Positions 46,038 to 58,400 of a stretch of 64,000 bases of DNA are shown here, one piece after another. The stretch's first letter is position 1; each line of letters begins with the position of its first letter. The position numbers were made by a program, and so were the translations under genes. The DNA is from Brachynemurus nebulosus (Eukaryota; Arthropoda; Insecta; Neuroptera; Myrmeleontidae), in the NCBI GenBank assembly GCA_035578155.1, contig JAPWDM010000005.1:48750954-48814953 (forward strand), written 5' to 3'. Below the pieces are notes generated by a model that made no database searches, had not been told where the DNA came from, and saw only the letters and a program-made list of their open reading frames with translations.

Positions 46038-46409
46038 ATGCGACCTCGCGTTCGCAGAAAATATTGGGATGTACCTGGAATCAGTTTTGCAACATGTTTG
46101 TGTTTGGTTGCGGGATGTGCCGCGGTCGCTTTGGCACCGTGCGATAAATCACGGCGAGTATTTACGGACTCATGGGGCGTTATTACAGATGGACCATCTG
46201 GTTCAAATTATACCGAAAATTCACATTGTGAATGGTTAATTAAAGCGAACAATAGTAATCAGTTTATAACACTTACATTTCAAAATATGGGTACGGAGTG
46301 CTCTTACGATTATGTTTTTGTTTACGATGGAGATTCGTTTAAGTCACCGTTACTTGGTAGTTTTAGTGGTAAAACTGATCCTCAACGAATTACTGCTACT
46401 TCTGGATAT
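46038..46409 (+). CDS. MEGF8: MEGF8 exon 1: signal peptide and most of CUB1
   Basis: Encodes residues 1-124: basic start MRPRVRRK, hydrophobic segment SFATCLCLVAGCAAVAL, then the CUB domain with CEWLIKA, MGTECSYDYVFVYDGDS and a SFSGKTDPQ stretch. The donor is TGGATAT/GTAAGT, phase 0; the CUB domain is completed in the next exon. Confidence 0.9.
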
Positions 46410-49400
46410 GTAAGTTTATATTTTATTCTACAAATTTTTTCGATTTGTAATCATACTACATTAGATCCTCATTTTCGGTTTCTACATAATTTTAAATTCT
46501 AAAAGAATCATTTACTAGTTGCGTAGAAAAATTCAAATTTTTTTATGCAAAATACCTAGTAAACTGGGTAATTATGCAGAAGCACGGCTCCACCTATTTT
46601 TGGCTCTAAAAGAAAAACTAATGATCCGATTTTAATGATTTTTTTTTAAACGTTCGTCGCTACGGCGGATTAATTAAAAAAATACTACAAATCGATACCG
46701 ATAATGGAAATGCTGGAAAACTGGCGTTAAATTTGAAAAAATCAATTTTTTTAGATTTTCTTTCCTATTTTGTATGTATGTGTGTCAAAGTCGAAGTATA
46801 TTGTAAAAACGAACTAAACTAACCTAATCTTAACTAACCTCACTACCTAGTTTTTATATCAAAGTCGAAGTATATTGTCAAAACTAACTAAACTAACCTA
46901 ACCTTAACTAACCTCACTTAGTTTTTATATCAAAGTCGAAGTATATTGTCAAAACTAGCTAAACTAACCTAACCTTAACTAACTTCACCACCTAGTTTTT
47001 AAATCATTTACTCTTACTTATTTTGATTCATTTTACCAGAATATGTACTCAAATCAGGGCATTGAGGTAATCGTAGTCGTCAAAATTAAGTCAATTTTTC
47101 TAATTTGCATGCTCAGTATTTTGAAAATGCAACGAGATATCGATTTTTTTTTTTAGTCTTGAAAAAGCAGCCATTCTTTTGAAACATACCCTTTGTAGTT
47201 CGCTCCCGTGGCCAGATTTTAATCTTATCTTGAAAAAGGCTCGTAGGTTAGTTCGCTCCCGACTTGTTATCTACTGACAGGTAAAATTAATTACTTAAAA
47301 ATATCCAAACTGATACATAACAGCCATTCTTTAGTTACGGACATGACATTCTCACGCACATATTCACTCCTCATAAGAAAAAAAAAATAAAAGTTATTGT
47401 TTTCTTATAAATTTTCAATACTAAACAGATAGACAAATGTGTACACAATATTTGTACTGAATATAAAATACATAACATTATTAGTTTTAATGCTAGAGAT
47501 ATATTACGGACGCGACAAAAAAGTACTTTTTGTCACGTCCGTAACACAAACTCTACTAGCTCTAGCATTAAAACTAATAATGTTATGTATTTTATATTCA
47601 GTACAAATATTGTGTACACATTTGTCTATCTGCCTAGTATTGAAAATTTATAAGAAAAAAATAACTTCTATTTTTTTTTCTTATGAGAAGGCGTGTAAAG
47701 TGCGAGAAAATGTCATTCCGTAATAAAAGAATGGTTGAAAGTATTTACTTTGGTTTGATTTAGTAAACTACGCACTCAAACACACAAAAGACAAAAGAAA
47801 ATTTGAAAAAATTGAATTTTGTCCAGTTTTAAAACAGTTTCCCAGCCTTTTCATTATCGGTATTGATTTGTAGTACTTTTTTTAATTAATCCGCCGCTAG
47901 CTACGAACATTTAAAAAAAAATCATTAAAATCGGATCATTAGTTTCTCTTTTAGAGCCAAAAATAGATGGTGCCGTGCTCCTGCATAATTACCGTAAACG
48001 GTAATTTTTATCGATATCGGTGACTTTACTTCTGTATTGTTCTATGAAATGTGTTTCGAAAATTTTGTTTCAGATGTTAATTTTACTATATAGTGATACG
48101 AATTATGCGCTTCATGGATTTCGTGCTGAATTTTCGGTGACCGATTGTCCGAACAATTGCACGATGCCCAGTCACGGTGTCTGTATTGAACACAAATGTT
48201 ATTGTTTCAACGATTGGGGCGGTACGGATTGTTCGCGAGAAGTATGTCCAGATAATTGTGGAAGTGCACAAAATCGTGGACATTGTGCCCAAACGCACTG
48301 TCGATGTATAAATGGTTATTCAGGTCAGGCGTGTAGTTTACATCGATCCGATACGAACGGCAATAAATGGCATTGGCTCACGCGATCGGGTGCTGGACTT
48401 TCACCACGTGCTGCACATTCGGCCGTTTATGTTAATATAACGGATTCGTTGTATGTGTTTGGCGGTTACGATTTAAATCAAGTGTTAAATACATTAGAAA
48501 TATATAGTTTTGGGAGGAGTCGATGGGAGAATGAGTTTGGCCATTCGTTATATATTAATAATTCGGATTCGCATCCAGATCCGTCCTCATTGTCCGCGTT
48601 ATTTGAAAATATACAACCGGAAACGGAAGAGAGTTGGGGCGTGGGCCGAAATACGTTATTTCGCACGCTCCTGTATTCAATCAACAGTAATTCATCGCAT
48701 ATTTGGCGTCAACGGAAGAGTCGAAGTGTGGAAGATGAACCGGAGGCGCGGTACGGGCATTCAGCGTGTGGCGTACTAGGTGGTTTTGTACTGTACGGTG
48801 GTAAATTAGCCAGCGGAAATTTGTCCAATGAATTATGGATGTACAACGTTTTGAATAAACGTTGGAGCTTGAAAGCTGTGAATTCAACCGTGCAACCGCC
48901 AGCGTTAACTAGACATACGTTAACTTTAGCAAATAATTATCTGTATTTATTCGGTGGAAGTACTTCGAGTGGTGAATTTTCGTCGAAATTGTTTCGAATA
49001 CGCGTGTATTTCGTCGGTAACAATGACACGGAAATTGACGAGCAGTGGGAGGCAATATACCCGCGTGGCGGCAAGGATTTGGATATTCGACTTGTGGCGC
49101 ACACGACCGTCTATCATCCCGCCACAGACTCATTGATTGTGTATGGGGGCGTGGCTGCTGGCGTCGCCAGGTTTTCAAAACTATCCGATAGAATGTTTAT
49201 TTTTGATATTGATAAACGTCACTGGAGCGAATTGCATTATCCCCGGGAACATCTTCGCGAACGCTATGTACCCAGAGAACGAGCTTTTCATACAAGTAAT
49301 ATAATAGGTATGCCATTCTTACATAAAAGCATATTTTATATTACGGGGAAAATATATCTCAAAATTATTTTCAACAAAATTTAAGGCTGGTCGTCCATTG

Positions 49401-52400
49401 GATGCGGAAACGTGCGAAATTTAATTCGGACCAATACGCATGAAAACGAACGAACGATTCAAACAGCTGTGAAGCTGTACATCCTCGTCCATAGGCCTTT
49501 TCATCACAAATTTTTTTTGTGCGCATATGTCAATATCGGCCATTTTTTTCGTACTGTTTTTTGTAAACAACCATGTTAAAGTACCCATCTGCAAATAATT
49601 AAAATTAAAAAAATATTAAATAAAGAATATTTATTGAAAAAAAAGTAAGAAAAAATAAAAAATAAGTGTTTTTAATTGAAAATTAAATTTTTTCAATCCA
49701 TTACTATAATGTTATCTGTACGAGAAGGAGTAAAGAAACGGTGTTATTACGGAGTTTGTAAGGGTGATACATGCTATAAATCATTTAAAGTTGTACTAAA
49801 AATTGGTTGACATTATTAATTAGAATAAAATTACAGATATTATTTGCTTTTATTATTATTTTTAACATAGTAAACAAGTAGTATGGATACCTAACCTCTC
49901 AATCAGCTCACTTTTTTCCGTTTTTGCGGACGTCCATAACATTTAAGCCACCTTTTCAATTGTTCACAATTATGGTTGATTATGGGCTTCAACTGAATTA
50001 TAAACAAGTGAAGCACCATCGACGATTTTTTCCAATAATTTATTTGTTTATTGAGATAATATTGCTTTCCTGGCTATTCCTGACCAAAATAGTACGAAAT
50101 TTTTGAATTACCACTATTTTAACATGGCGGCTGCGCTTGCGCTCGTCACATGATGAAAAGGCCTATTGAAAGCGTTTCGTTCGTCCGTTTTCGTGCGTAT
50201 AATTGCAACATGCGAACAAATCCAATTTTGGTTGGATTTTTTCGCGCGAAGAAGTCTGTTTCATGAGATTTTTATTTTTATTGAGATGAAACTGAAGGTA
50301 AATTACAATTATAACTGTGTACCTTTACATATTACGTGCCATAAATTGTTTTTTACGTATTTTTATAGCATCTATAGCTTGAGAAAAAAAAAATTACAAA
50401 GAAAAATACTGACGAATATTGGGCTAGTGGACGGACAGCAGACATATCATTTCAAACGAACGACAAACGTGCGTAATCGTCTGAATCGAATTTGGCAGTT
50501 GTCCGCAATCAATGGACGACCAGCCTAACATAAAAAAAAATTAGCAAATTTGTATATTATACATAATAACTTATACTTAACACAGGTATATAGTAATTTA
50601 TAACCACGTATTTAAAATAAAAATTAAAATGAAAAGTAATTAAATATTCAAGGACAACAGGTATAAGTAGCTCATTAAATTATTATAAGTGCTGTAGTGT
50701 ATGCCATGTTCGTTCTACCAAATCAAAATAATCATTACATAATCCGCCAATTAATAAAAAAAATTATATACCTACCTATTATTTGTTTCATTTTGAATTC
50801 TCTCAACTCTTTTATTTCAAAATTAATTCACCAAGTGCGTGTTGGACACATTATATCAGTGTTTTGTAATCAGTAGCTAGAATTTTTCAGAATTTTCTGG
50901 ATGTATGTTACTATGGAGATCAATTATTTAATAATTTAGTTACACTGCATCTTTTAAATATCAAATTTGGAAAAATATCCCTATTTCTCTGTCCTTAGCG
51001 TTCTATATACTTATCCATAAAAATTAATTTCCAGTCATCTAAGGCAGTGATTTTCAAATTTTTTGGTCCGCGACCTTTTTTTGCATTTAAAAATTTCAAA
51101 GGTCCCCCGAACTGCGTAAAAATTTGTAGAAAATGAGTATGTGATCTGTAATCAGTTTGTTGTTTCAAATTAATGAAAATGCGCTTTTATTTCGAAATAA
51201 TAAATATTTCGATTCGAATAATTTTTATCTGTAAAGCGAAATTATGTTTTATTTTCAATATTTTTATTTGGCTTTAATAACTGACCAGAATTTAAAAAAA
51301 TACTCGCTTTTATTTTGTCATTTTATGAATATAATGAAAATTTTGAAGTTATAACAATTGATATTGACGTTTGTTTATTTTCAAATTGTGACGTCATTAC
51401 AGTGAGCTGTTCTCCACTCCATTTTTTTCATTCAAAATTATCAAAATGATCTTTTCAAAATTTATCAAAAATAAAAAATGGACTTAACGTAAAAGCCCCC
51501 ATTATGGAACGATATCTAATACTGGAACAGTTTTGACATTTAGGTACATACTTATTTTTTTAATTAAGTAAGGAAACATTAAATGCGAGGTGAATTTAAA
51601 TTGAAAAACAATCATTCTATTAATAATAATTTTTGTTATCAGACGTTTCTTTCAGAAATAACTTCATTAATATGTAAATGTCAAAACTGTTCCAGTATTA
51701 GATACCGTTCCATAATGGGGCCTTTTACGTTAATTAATATGAGAAAAAAACGTGGTATTTAAAATAGTTTTTTAATTTCAGTCGAGTATCATATTTTGCA
51801 TGATCCGACACGCACTTGATGAACTTTTTAATTGTCATTTCTTCTATTTAAAAAAGAGAAGATTCTTACTTATTTAATAAACAAAGTAATAAAAACGATT
51901 TTTACATGGCATAAAATTCACTTTTATTTGCTAATTTTTTTTAATGCATCAATTTAGAAAAAAATTATGAAATTAATGTTTATTAAAGGGGGAGTTCAAA
52001 TAAAAAAGCAACTTTTTTATTTATGATTATTTTGCTTGTTGAAATTTTTTTTCAAATCAGGGAGGGTTTCAAATAGAAAATTTTGTTTTTGAAACATTCA
52101 TTACTCTTCCCTGTGGGGGGAGGGGACCCTTTTTCACAAGTTTTTAAACGTTTACAAGGAACGCCATATCTCAAAAAGTAATGAATATTTTTTAAATATT
52201 TTTTCATTATTTTATTCCTAAAGGACGTGTCCATAAAGCTGAGTATGGGTTTCAGGTAATTTTAAAAATTAACTATAAAATTGTAATCCCAAACTTCTAA
52301 AAATTATAAAACCCAATTTTTTATTTAAAAAAAAAATGTTTAAAAATAGTTACAATTGTTCAAATGGAAAAAGCATACTCCACTTTATACGCAATATGTT

Positions 52401-55400
52401 TATGAACAAAATTTAAAAAAAAATTAAGTCTCTATCTTTTCTAGAACTTGAGATATGATTTTCTTTGTCGGGAAAAACACAACTTTCGGGAAACGGTAAA
52501 AAACAAAAATAATAACAAAAGAAGCGGTTTATTCACTGTTTATTAAAACGTCTATAAAGGCATACAAATAAAAGAACATTATCTCAGTGCATACTATAAC
52601 TCATGCACACACCAAAACTAAATATTACTGATCAAATCACGAGGGGGGGGGTGAGCTTTGTGTGCAAAGGAGCAGCAACTTGAACGTGCAGCGGCTCACA
52701 AATAAATATTTTTCTACTTGAAAAAAAATTTTTTTGGCCATGTTTTATATATCACCGTGTTTGTAAAGAACCACAGAACAAAATAAAAACAAAAAATGAA
52801 ATTCGAAAAAAATTAGTTTATTAGCCGTTTCTGACGTGAACTCCTCCCTTAAGTAATTAAAGATACATTAGAAATCCTGTTAACTGAGTCCATGAATCTT
52901 CCTGTTAACTAAAGTCTAATTAAATCCCCGATTGTATCTTGTAGAAAAAGACACTTACTGGGCGTTTATATTGAATTTGTAGGAAATTACCTGGTAGTAT
53001 TTGGTGGATATTCCCATCGTCATAACAAAGAAGAAATATGTTACGATAATCAGATGTATCTGTATCATCTTGGTTGTCACGCTTGGGTCAACCCGGACGT
53101 TTTAGGACGCAATTCAGATTCACGTTATCCAAAAGTACAGGGCATGTTTGCGCATGCGTCCAGTGTTCGAAATGGCAATACCCTGCTTTTGGTCGGCGGC
53201 TATCATGGAAATGTTAATGGGGATTTGTTGGCGTACGTTGTTCCTCCTAGTGTTGGAACACGAATAGGTGACACTGCCGACTGGGAAGCCGCTTGTCCAA
53301 AACATCGAAGTTATGCAGAATGTTCGGCAGATCCTGAATGTGGCTGGTGTTCAGCGGACGAGTTGTGCTACGGTCGCACAGTTGGTGCCAATTGTACAAC
53401 CAATTTACAGAGTACGAGATGTCCCGGCATTTGTCCCGCGTTGGGAGACTGCCATTCTTGTTTGGTACACGGAAGTCCACAATCTTCGTTCACAACGCCC
53501 TTATCAGTTGCAAATAAATTAGGTTTAAGTCAGTGTACTTGGTGCGTACAAAATGCACGGTGTCATCACAAAGACGGTAAGACTCAAATATATACCGTAG
53601 ACAGAGATGAATCGGGACAGGCGGATGAATAGGGGCAAAACGAAAAATATTATTCATGAGCTTAGTTTAAAAATACTGGACATAAATGCGAACATATAGC
53701 TTCCATAAACTATAGTAAAATAATTATTCTTTCGGGTAACAGTAGTGACTAAGCTTGAAGTTGAATAAAAAATATTAAAAAATCAGTTTAGATTAACGTC
53801 TTCAAACAGTGCTATTTTTTGTTTCTTAAAACTTTATCTAAAAACTATTTGTTTTGGTGCTCTTATGAATGTTGTTTAATCGAAATTTTATTGTTGTTTA
53901 ATCGAAATTTTAGTTATTTTAAAACATATCTGAGAAAAGAAGACTGCAAACTATTATTTGTTTTTATTTTTTTTAAGAGCAAATAATGAGAACTTGACAT
54001 TTAGGCTAAGTTGGAGGTTTATAGGGACGGAAAAGGTGTGAATAGGGACAGTATATAGGTTAATAGGGACGTTATGTCAAGTATAAAGGAACAAATGTCG
54101 GGTGATTAGGGACGGATGTATTCAAACATAGAACAGATCACTTTCAAGATCATCAAGTCATTCGATATTTTTATAAACACATTCAGCATAACCTTTCTGT
54201 ACTTTATAAACTTTAGATTTTACGTTTATTTCTACAGAAAATCATGAAGTATTATTTTTTTTTTGGTTTTAAACAAAAAATTCGAAATTATGTAATATTC
54301 GAATTTCAGTTTTAATCGGCCCTACGGCCCTTTCACTCTTTTATCGTTTCTTTTGACCACAATTTACCATAGCGAAGAAATTATATGATATTTGTTATTT
54401 TTTTAAAAACCACCGATATTTTCAAAATTTTTCGTATACTGTGATAAAGTAACCATCCTCGCGAATATCTAATCTTTAATATATTAAAGATTAGATATTC
54501 ATAAAATAAATAGGGATGTTAAGGATATGAAATTTCGGATACGGATATTTAAAAACATTTTTTTCGGTTTCGGTTACGGATATGTGAAAATATCGGATAA
54601 TGTTTCGGATACGGTAACGGTTACGGAAAATTGCTTTCAGTAAACATTTTTTTTTAGAAAATTTTTACCCCAGAAAGTGAACGCCAAACTCAAATCACCG
54701 GAAATCTATCAAAAGAAATACATATATGCAGTAAAAATTTGCTTCGATTTTAGGGATGTTATATCCGTAACCGTAATCGAAACTACCGGATATCCGAAAT
54801 AATTACATATCCGAAACCGTATCCGAAAATAAAAGTTTCGGATTTGTTTCGGATAATAACAGACAACTGTCGTTGGAAAACTGAGGTTACATCGAAGCTC
54901 CATGGAGCAAATACAAGTTTTTGCTCCATGTATTTCTCTTGATAGATTTCCATTGACTTGTGTTTGGCGTTCACTTTTTGCGGTAAAATTTTCCCCTTCT
55001 AAAAAAATTGTTATTGAAAACAATTATCCGTATCCGAAACATTATCCGATATTATTACATATCCGTAATCGAAACCGAAAAAAATGTTTTTGAATATCCG
55101 TATCCGTATCCGAAATTTCATATCCAGAACATCCCTATTCGATTTAACCTCAGTTTTCCAACGGCAGTTATCTATTATTATCCGAAACTTTTATTTTCGA
55201 ATATGGTTTCGGTTTCGGATATGTAATTATTTCGGATATCCGGTAGTTTCGGTTACGGATATCCATAACATCCCTAAAATAAATACAAAAAATACGGTGT
55301 GAAGTCTGAGTTCGTGCCTATTCACCCCCCTGTCTACGGTAAATTTTTTTTTTTTTTTCAAAATTTTTTCCTTATATTGTGTTGTTTATTTAGATAATTA

Positions 55401-58400
55401 CGGTGTATGTGGGGTTCGAGAAGACACACCGACACAAGTTCCTGGATGGTGGGGCGTGAAAGGTACTGAAGTGGTCTACCCTAGCCAGTGTCGTGTGTTA
55501 GACAAACGACCTGGTCTAACATTTTTAAAATATCTGTATCCAGCCAATTGGTCGCAGCCGGACTATGTGGCCATAATTAATGCAACCACAGTTGATTTCA
55601 ACGTAGCGTCAAAATCTGCAACTCGTACGGAACTCGCGCTAAAAGGTGAAATGGTGGCAAGATTGCGAGGATTTTTACGGCCACCTTTCCCGTGGCCGGC
55701 TGAGTCGGAAATATTAAGGATATGTGTGAGTTATTCGAGTGCTGTGCTACGATTAACTCACGGCTCGACAAGTTTTTCGACAAACTTAACCGCCGATCAG
55801 AATTTATGTCGCAATGAATCTTGGCCATCGGATATGCCAATTTTGGATAAAGAACGATATGCTGTTGATTTTGAATCGCATAAATCCGGCCCGTACAGTA
55901 CACATCAACAAAGTAAAATGGAGCTGATGCATTTCCAAGGTCAAGAAACGCCAAAAGTGTTTACATTTGAGTATTTGGAACCGTACGCGAATGGTTCTTG
56001 TGAACAGTACGACAACTGTTTACATTGTTTGACGGACTCAACGTGCGGTTGGTGTGAACTGAACAATAAATGTTTAGCGAGGAGTGAGAACGAGACGGAG
56101 ACGTGCACCATGAACGGTGATTGGCGCTACTTGACCCTCCAGCCAAGTTCCTGCGCTAATTGTTCCAATTATATCTCATGTGAGAAATGTATTGCATCCG
56201 GTCTGTGCGAATGGTGGGCCGAGGATGCCCTGTGTGCTCGACTGGGCCGCGCGCCACGAGCTGTACGTACATTAGAATCTTGTCCGGCGCCGTGTCATGC
56301 GCGACCCACCTGCTCCGCCTGCTTAGACGAACGTGGCCGATGCGTTTGGTGCGAAGCAACTCAACAGTGCTTCAGTTTTTCCGTTTACACCAGCGAATAT
56401 CAGTTCGGTCTGTGTCGGGAATGGCTCGATCAGTCTTTATTAACGATCTCCCCGGATAATTCTGTGGCGTCTACGCGTCCCTTAGAGCAATGTAAATCTT
56501 GTTCGCACAATTTGAATTGTTCCACATGTTTGCGATCGCTGAGCTGCGGCTGGTGTTACAGTAAAACAAATCCCATTCAAGGTGCGTGCGTCCAAGGGGA
56601 TTTCAATCAACCGCATCTGGATTGTTCGACAGTTTTGAATACTACGGAAGCGTCGTGGTCATATGCACAGTGTCCTGATGTTGATGAATGTTCGCTTGGA
56701 TTACATAATTGTCACCCGGAAGCTGAGTGTACGAATACGCACGGATCTTATAGTTGTCAGTGTAAACGTGGCTTTATTGGTGATGGTCAATCATCGTGCG
56801 TACGAACATGTTACAATGTGTGTGTCCACGGGAAATGTTTAGGTGCCCCGGATTATATTTGTAAATGTGATTTGGGTTGGACCGGTCCGGATTGTTCGAT
56901 CAATTGTGGATGTAATAATCATTCCACTTGTACAAAAGGAATTGGAATATGTGACGAGTGTCAAGATTGGACAACCGGCGAATTTTGTGAATTATGTTCA
57001 CCGGGTAGTTATGGAAATGCTACCACGTTACAGGGTTGTCATAGTTGTGATTGTAATGGCCACGGAATTGCTGAGAAAAATTTTTGCAACTCTACAACTG
57101 GAATTTGTTATTGTGAGGGCAACACTGAAGGGGACCGATGTCAGAGATGTAAAGAAAATTATTACGGAGATCCAAGAAACGGGGGACAATGTTATTATGA
57201 ATGTAATGCTCGTGGTATGCTAAGTGGCCTTGAAAGCCAAGGAATTGGATCGAGACAATCACATAGACCGTTAAGAGGCGAGCCCACCCGAGAATGTTTG
57301 TGGGTTGTTAGTCCAGAAATTGAGAAATCCAGTATTATCCAATTAAGTATCAATGCAAGTGAATTGAATGTGACCTGTGGCCGAAATGCTATATATGTCT
57401 ACGATGGACTTCCGGATTTAGCTGGCAGTTTAAGTGGACAACAAAATCAGTTAGTTGGCGTTTTTTGTAGCCAAGATGCTGAACCTCCGTTATTGGTTGA
57501 AGCTAGATCTGGACATTTGACTGTACATTATAAACAGAGTACATCGGATGAAGGTTTTAGTGCAACTTACGAGGTGATTGTCTGTAATGACAGTTGCCCG
57601 GCCCCCAGGTACTGTCGAGGTGGTCAGTGTATATGTCCGGATGGATATCGCGGAAGCAAATGTGAAAAAGAGTTGTGTCCAAATAATTGTAACCATGAAT
57701 TAGAACAAGGAACCTGTGATCTCAGTTACGGTCGATGTTTATGTAATAAAGGGTGGGGAAGCGCGGATTGTTCAGTAAAATTGTCTGACACACAGTTGGT
57801 GTTCACTGAACTTTTTGACACGCAACGATTAGCTGAAAATTTTGAACACTTGCGAAAAACTTTACCAAGATTTGGACACACGCTTGTGGCAGACAATAGG
57901 AGAAGCTCTCTGTGGATGTTTGGAGGTTATTCGCTATCTCATGGTCCGTTAAATGATTTACGTTTATTTGACACACGAAATCTAACATGGATGCAAGTTA
58001 CGGTCGAGTCCACACCGGACGCTAAAATGCCATTGGGTCGTTATTTTCATGCAGCTGAAATTGTACCGTCACAACAGTCCATTTATATTTATGGAGGTTT
58101 AACTGGCCGCCGGTCAAATATAAACAACACCTTAAATGATTTTTGGCAGTTTAACATTCATAATCAGAGATGGAGTGAAGTTAGCACGCCAGACGATGTG
58201 GTAGATTGGCCTCCAAATTTAGCCGGTCATACATTAACGTTAATATCGCTAAATAAAGATTCCGAAAAACTTATATTGTTAGGAGGTTTTTCCCCTACTA
58301 ACGGCTTTTTGGGAGATGTTTGGGAATGGAGTTTTAACAAAGGCAAATGGCATGTCTTTAAAACGAATGGTGCTCATCCAAAAGGACTAGTTGGACATAG

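Larger units (their letters stand above)
46560..48003. mobile_element. Foldback element with ~190-bp arms filling MEGF8 intron 1
   Basis: Left GGTAATTATGCAGAAGCACG, TTTTTGGCTCTAAAAGA and ACTAATGATCCGATTTTAAT are mirrored near 47890-47995. The arms match well to about 46760 and 47810. The right end carries the small palindrome TTACCGTAAACGGTAA. Related phrases (ACCGATAATGGAAAC) recur near 63160. Confidence 0.75.
46410..48073 (+). other. MEGF8 intron 1, dominated by a foldback
   Basis: GTAAGT to TTTGTTTCAG, 1.66 kb. It holds the outer inverted repeat (about 46560-48003), a 70-75-bp tandem triplicate and a long hairpin, all listed separately. The right arm ends only about 70 bp before the acceptor. 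Confidence 0.9.
49385..50525. mobile_element. Harbinger-like MITE interrupted by a second inverted-repeat element
   Basis: The ends GGCTGGTCGTCCATTG and CAATGGACGACCAGCC are perfect inverted repeats with TAA outside both (49382-49384, 50526-50528). Inner sequence to about 49493 and from about 50166 matches the copy at 12676-12890 (ACAGCTGTGAAG, CATCCTCGTCCAT). The middle is the element at 49494-50165. Confidence 0.75.
49308..52982 (+). other. MEGF8 intron 2, 3.7 kb
   Basis: GTATGC to TTTGTAG. It carries the nested Harbinger-like element (49385-50525), a diverged repeat (51200-51410, shared with 1975-2160) and the short inverted-repeat copy at 51484-51733. The rest (50.53-51.0 kb and 51.8-52.9 kb) is AT-rich without a supported feature. 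Confidence 0.9.
53577..55393 (+). other. MEGF8 intron 3, 1.8 kb
   Basis: GTAAGA to TTTATTTAG. 53577-54460 shows nothing I can name apart from several GGGACG-like short repeats near 54020-54115 (AATAGGGACG, TTATAGGGACGG). The right half holds a 38-bp palindrome and two nested hAT copies. Confidence 0.88.

Noticed and set aside
46800..46995. Interstitial telomere repeat
   Set aside because: The CCTAACCT-like bits are part of a 70-75-bp tandem unit and do not form a regular (TTAGG)n array.
47439..47723. 94-codon open frame on the + strand
   Set aside because: It spans the centre of the long hairpin, and its sequence simply reflects the two arms; there is no recognisable domain.
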